A DNA stretch of 34,444 bases from Kiritimatiellota bacterium (GTDB taxonomy: Bacteria > Verrucomicrobiota > Kiritimatiellia > RFP12 > UBA1067): positions 1 to 34,444 of the forward strand of contig WRJS01000026.1 of assembly GCA_009778475.1 (NCBI GenBank), in the 5' to 3' direction. Shown here in pieces: positions 32,563 to 34,444 of the stretch; positions within the stretch are counted from its first letter, which is position 1; the number at the start of each line of letters is the position of its first letter. The position numbers and the translations under genes are program-made. The notes below the pieces were generated by a model that saw only the letters and a list, made by a program, of their open reading frames with translations, was not told the origin of the DNA and searched no databases.

Positions 32563-34059
32563 ATGAACAGGCAAGTCTGGATACTGGGCATAATCGCGGC
32601 AGGGCTGCTGGCGGGGTGCTCTACGACGAAAAACAAAAAGATTACGCTGACCGTCCGCAACCACGAGACGGGCGAGCCGATGGCGGATGTGCGTGTGGGT
32701 CAATACCGCCTCAGCGGCGCCTTCCCCGCGCCGGGGAGCCGAAACCCCTCTTTCCCCTCCATGACGCAGATTGCCACAGCGCAAACGGACAAGGCGGGGA
32801 CAGTCGCGTTCAGGGGGGTTCTGCGCGAGAATGCGTTTGATGTTCACGTGAACGCGCGTTCGCCGATACGCTTTGATCTGAACGGGGACAACGTCGTGTA
32901 CGACAGACCGCCGGCGCCGTTGCCGAAAAACAGGGAAACCACGCTCGTCATTCATTACCGCGGGCGTGACCTTTGCGTTAATGCCAGCCAAGGCTATCTG
33001 GATGAGCAGACCGCCTACATCGGGACGTACACGGGCGATAGCGGGAGCAAGGGGATTTACCGCATCCGCGTCAACAGGCCGAAGGGGACGGTCAGCAAGC
33101 CCGAACTCGTCGCGGAGATACCCAACCCGTCCTTCCTCGCGTTCGACCGCGACAGGGAATATCTCTACGCGGTCAGCGAATCCTCGAAAAAAGTATTCGC
33201 GTATGCCGGGGTGAACGGCGACGGGATGCTCACGCTGCTGAATGAGGCGGAGACGGGCGCGGGGCCGTGCCATGTGGTGTGCCACCACACGAACCTGCTG
33301 GCGGTGGCGGATTACGGCGGCGGCAGCATCGGCGCGTGGATACTGGAAGGGGACGGGCGCATCGGCGGGCAGGCCGCGTTTTTCCAAAACACCCACGCCA
33401 GCAAGGCGACCGGCCGCCAGCAGCAGCCCCACGCGCACGGCGTGACATTCTCCCCGTCCGGGAATCGCCTGCTGGTGCCGGATCTCGGCGCGGACCGGGT
33501 GTATGTGTACGAGCAATACGCCGCCTCATCCGGCTATAAGCCGAACGAGACCGCGCCATGGATTGAGTTGCCGCCGGGGCGCGGCCCCCGCCATGTGGCT
33601 TTCCCACAGTGGACGCAAAGCGAGCAGAGAGACCTGTATGTGCTGAACGAACTGTCCAACACCATCAGCGTTTTCAAATACGATTACGATGCACACCAGA
33701 AAGCGTTCACGTTCGTCGAAGAGGTCAGCACATTGCCCGAGGGCTTCGAGGGGCAGAGCACGGCTGCCGAATTGATTGTGCGCGAGAAGACGGTGTACGC
33801 CACAAACCGCGGGCACGACTCCATCGCGCGGTTTCAGCGCGACCCGGAGACGGGGCGGCTGACCTTGCTGGACTGCACCCCGTGCGGCGGCAAAGGCCCG
33901 CGCCACCTCTCGCTCATGCCCGGCGGGCTGTGGATGCTCGTCGCCAACCAGCAGAGCAACAACATCGCCCTCTTCAGCATCGGCGGGAACGGCGCCCTCA
34001 CCCTCGTCCCCGACGGCGGCGTGGACATCGGCGCACCCGTGTGCGTGGTGTTCGAGTGA
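32563..34059 (+). CDS. Lipoprotein fused to a lactonase-type beta-propeller
   Basis: 498 residues. The signal ends in a lipobox, LLAGC with Cys19, so the protein should be membrane-anchored and exported. Residues 25-140 look like a separate beta-rich domain (KITLTVRNHETGEPMADVRV, TLVIHYRG). From about residue 150 the protein matches the lactonase/6-phosphogluconolactonase propeller family: TAYIGTYTG, NPSFLAFDRDREYLYAVSE, GAGPCHVVCH, PHAHGVTFSPSGNRLLVPDLGADRVYVY, GRGPRHVAF, LNELSNTISVF and GKGPRHLSLMPGG. A cytoplasmic pentose-phosphate role is unlikely given the export signal. The substrate is not known. AGGAATTGAC before ATG 32563 holds a modest ribosome-binding site. Confidence 0.9.
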   Translation: MNRQVWILGIIAAGLLAGCSTTKNKKITLTVRNHETGEPMADVRVGQYRLSGAFPAPGSRNPSFPSMTQIATAQTDKAGTVAFRGVLRENAFDVHVNARSPIRFDLNGDNVVYDRPPAPLPKNRETTLVIHYRGRDLCVNASQGYLDEQTAYIGTYTGDSGSKGIYRIRVNRPKGTVSKPELVAEIPNPSFLAFDRDREYLYAVSESSKKVFAYAGVNGDGMLTLLNEAETGAGPCHVVCHHTNLLAVADYGGGSIGAWILEGDGRIGGQAAFFQNTHASKATGRQQQPHAHGVTFSPSGNRLLVPDLGADRVYVYEQYAASSGYKPNETAPWIELPPGRGPRHVAFPQWTQSEQRDLYVLNELSNTISVFKYDYDAHQKAFTFVEEVSTLPEGFEGQSTAAELIVREKTVYATNRGHDSIARFQRDPETGRLTLLDCTPCGGKGPRHLSLMPGGLWMLVANQQSNNIALFSIGGNGALTLVPDGGVDIGAPVCVVFE

Positions 34060-34142
34060 GAAAAGAGTGCTAAAGTTATCAACCCATGGTCAAAGACTTC
34101 GTGTGATGACGTGTGTGTTGGAAAATGAATCGAGATGGTGAT

Positions 34143-34444
34143 ATGAATCAGAGGAGCATGACGGGAAAGGCGATGGCGTGGCTCACGGGGGGGGGGGCTT
34201 TTCCTCGGGCTGTCGGGCTACGTCTTCACGCTGTTCTGCGCGGGACACTTGGGGTTCTGTAAAATACAGATGACGGGACAGAGGATTACCCTGTTTGGAT
34301 GGCGTGATATGGAGGGCGAGACAGGGGGCCCCGTTGGAGGGCGAGCGTCCCCGCGAGCCGCCGCAATGTGTCTAACGGCTCCCCGCGGGGCGCGCCCCCC
34401 CCCCCGGCAAATCTCTTTTTTAGGGGACCAACCCCCCAGCCGGG
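34143..34444 (+). pseudogene. Possible small membrane protein gene split by an 11-G run
   Basis: From ATG 34143 (GAGATGGTGAT upstream) the frame begins MNQRSMTGKAMAWLTGGG and then, past the G run at 34187-34197, ends early at 34262 with unnatural sequence. If one G is removed, the frame continues LFLGLSGYVFTLFCAGH, a good membrane helix, then CKIQMTGQRITLFGW, and stays open to the window end. This could be a sequencing error, a mutation or a phase-variable tract. The rest enters a dispersed repeat, so the true end is unclear. Confidence 0.35.
34311..34395. repeat. GGAGGGCGAG dispersed repeat copies near the window end
   Basis: GGAGGGCGAG occurs at 34311 and 34336. The first continues ACAGGGGGCCCCGTTGG like the copy at 20340; the second continues CGTCCCCGCGAGCCG like that at 26925. 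A long run of C follows (about 34396-34407), so base quality here may be low. Confidence 0.6.

Noticed and set aside
30715..33516. A 933-codon open frame on the minus strand
   Set aside because: It lies opposite the acyl-CoA ligase and the lactonase, is rich in His, Arg, Val and Ala as expected from the antisense of high-GC genes, and has no family motif. The same applies to long antisense frames over the malic enzyme, sulfatase, lysS, groEL and glgP genes.
34065..34073. GAGTGCTAA, the right half of a CIRCE heat-shock operator
   Set aside because: There is no TTAGCACTC nine bases upstream and no chaperone gene downstream. No CIRCE was seen near dnaK or groES either.

Overview
The window looks like a high-GC bacterial chromosome from the PVC group, most likely a Kiritimatiellota/Verrucomicrobiota-type anaerobe. 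The assignment is an inference. It rests on the mix of a Cys-type secreted sulfatase, a GH172/DUF2961 glycosidase, two uroporphyrinogen-decarboxylase-fold proteins, a twin-arginine Gfo/Idh/MocA oxidoreductase, secreted HEAT-like proteins, and intergenic gaps full of short low-complexity repeats. No rRNA, tRNA or CRISPR array was found.

Layout: (1) 1-3568 is an accessory cluster of seven small, mostly membrane or secreted, unrecognised genes, chained mostly by ATGA stop/start overlaps, with one truncated gene and one frameshifted gene. (2) 3792-5105 (minus) is malic enzyme, divergent from dnaK; the gap holds a perfect 31-bp inverted repeat and a sigma54-like -24/-12 element facing dnaK. (3) 5417-13397 is a chaperone region, dnaK ... 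groES-groEL, broken up by accessory genes: three DUF1016/YhcG-type PD-(D/E)XK nuclease paralogues (one lacking the nuclease domain), two small membrane proteins, and an inverted-repeat-flanked four-helix-bundle (S23/IVP-type) gene inserted between groES and groEL. (4) 13798-26783 holds sulfatase, lysS, a Gfo/Idh oxidoreductase, a small Cys-rich exported peptide, two UroD-family genes, a GH172 glycosidase and glycogen phosphorylase: a mostly carbohydrate-directed neighbourhood. (5) 26784-30200 is repeat-rich and carries a degraded secreted gene and two tandem paralogues of an unrecognised exported protein with a C-terminal repeat. (6) 30215-34059 is an XRE-cupin regulator translationally coupled to an acyl-CoA ligase, then a lipoprotein fused to a lactonase beta-propeller. 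The last 380 bases are low-complexity and repeat-bearing.

Two themes stand out. First, all three DUF1016 genes carry in-frame DNA palindromes at the same place, the linker after the N-terminal domain. In the third gene they form a 63-bp-period array in which both arms of a palindrome have changed together. Second, at least five gaps hold long inverted repeats whose arms are built from short repeated words. One of these encloses the four-helix-bundle gene inside the groESL operon and another encloses a 21-codon ORF with a strong Shine-Dalgarno. These could be related small mobile or RNA-processed elements.
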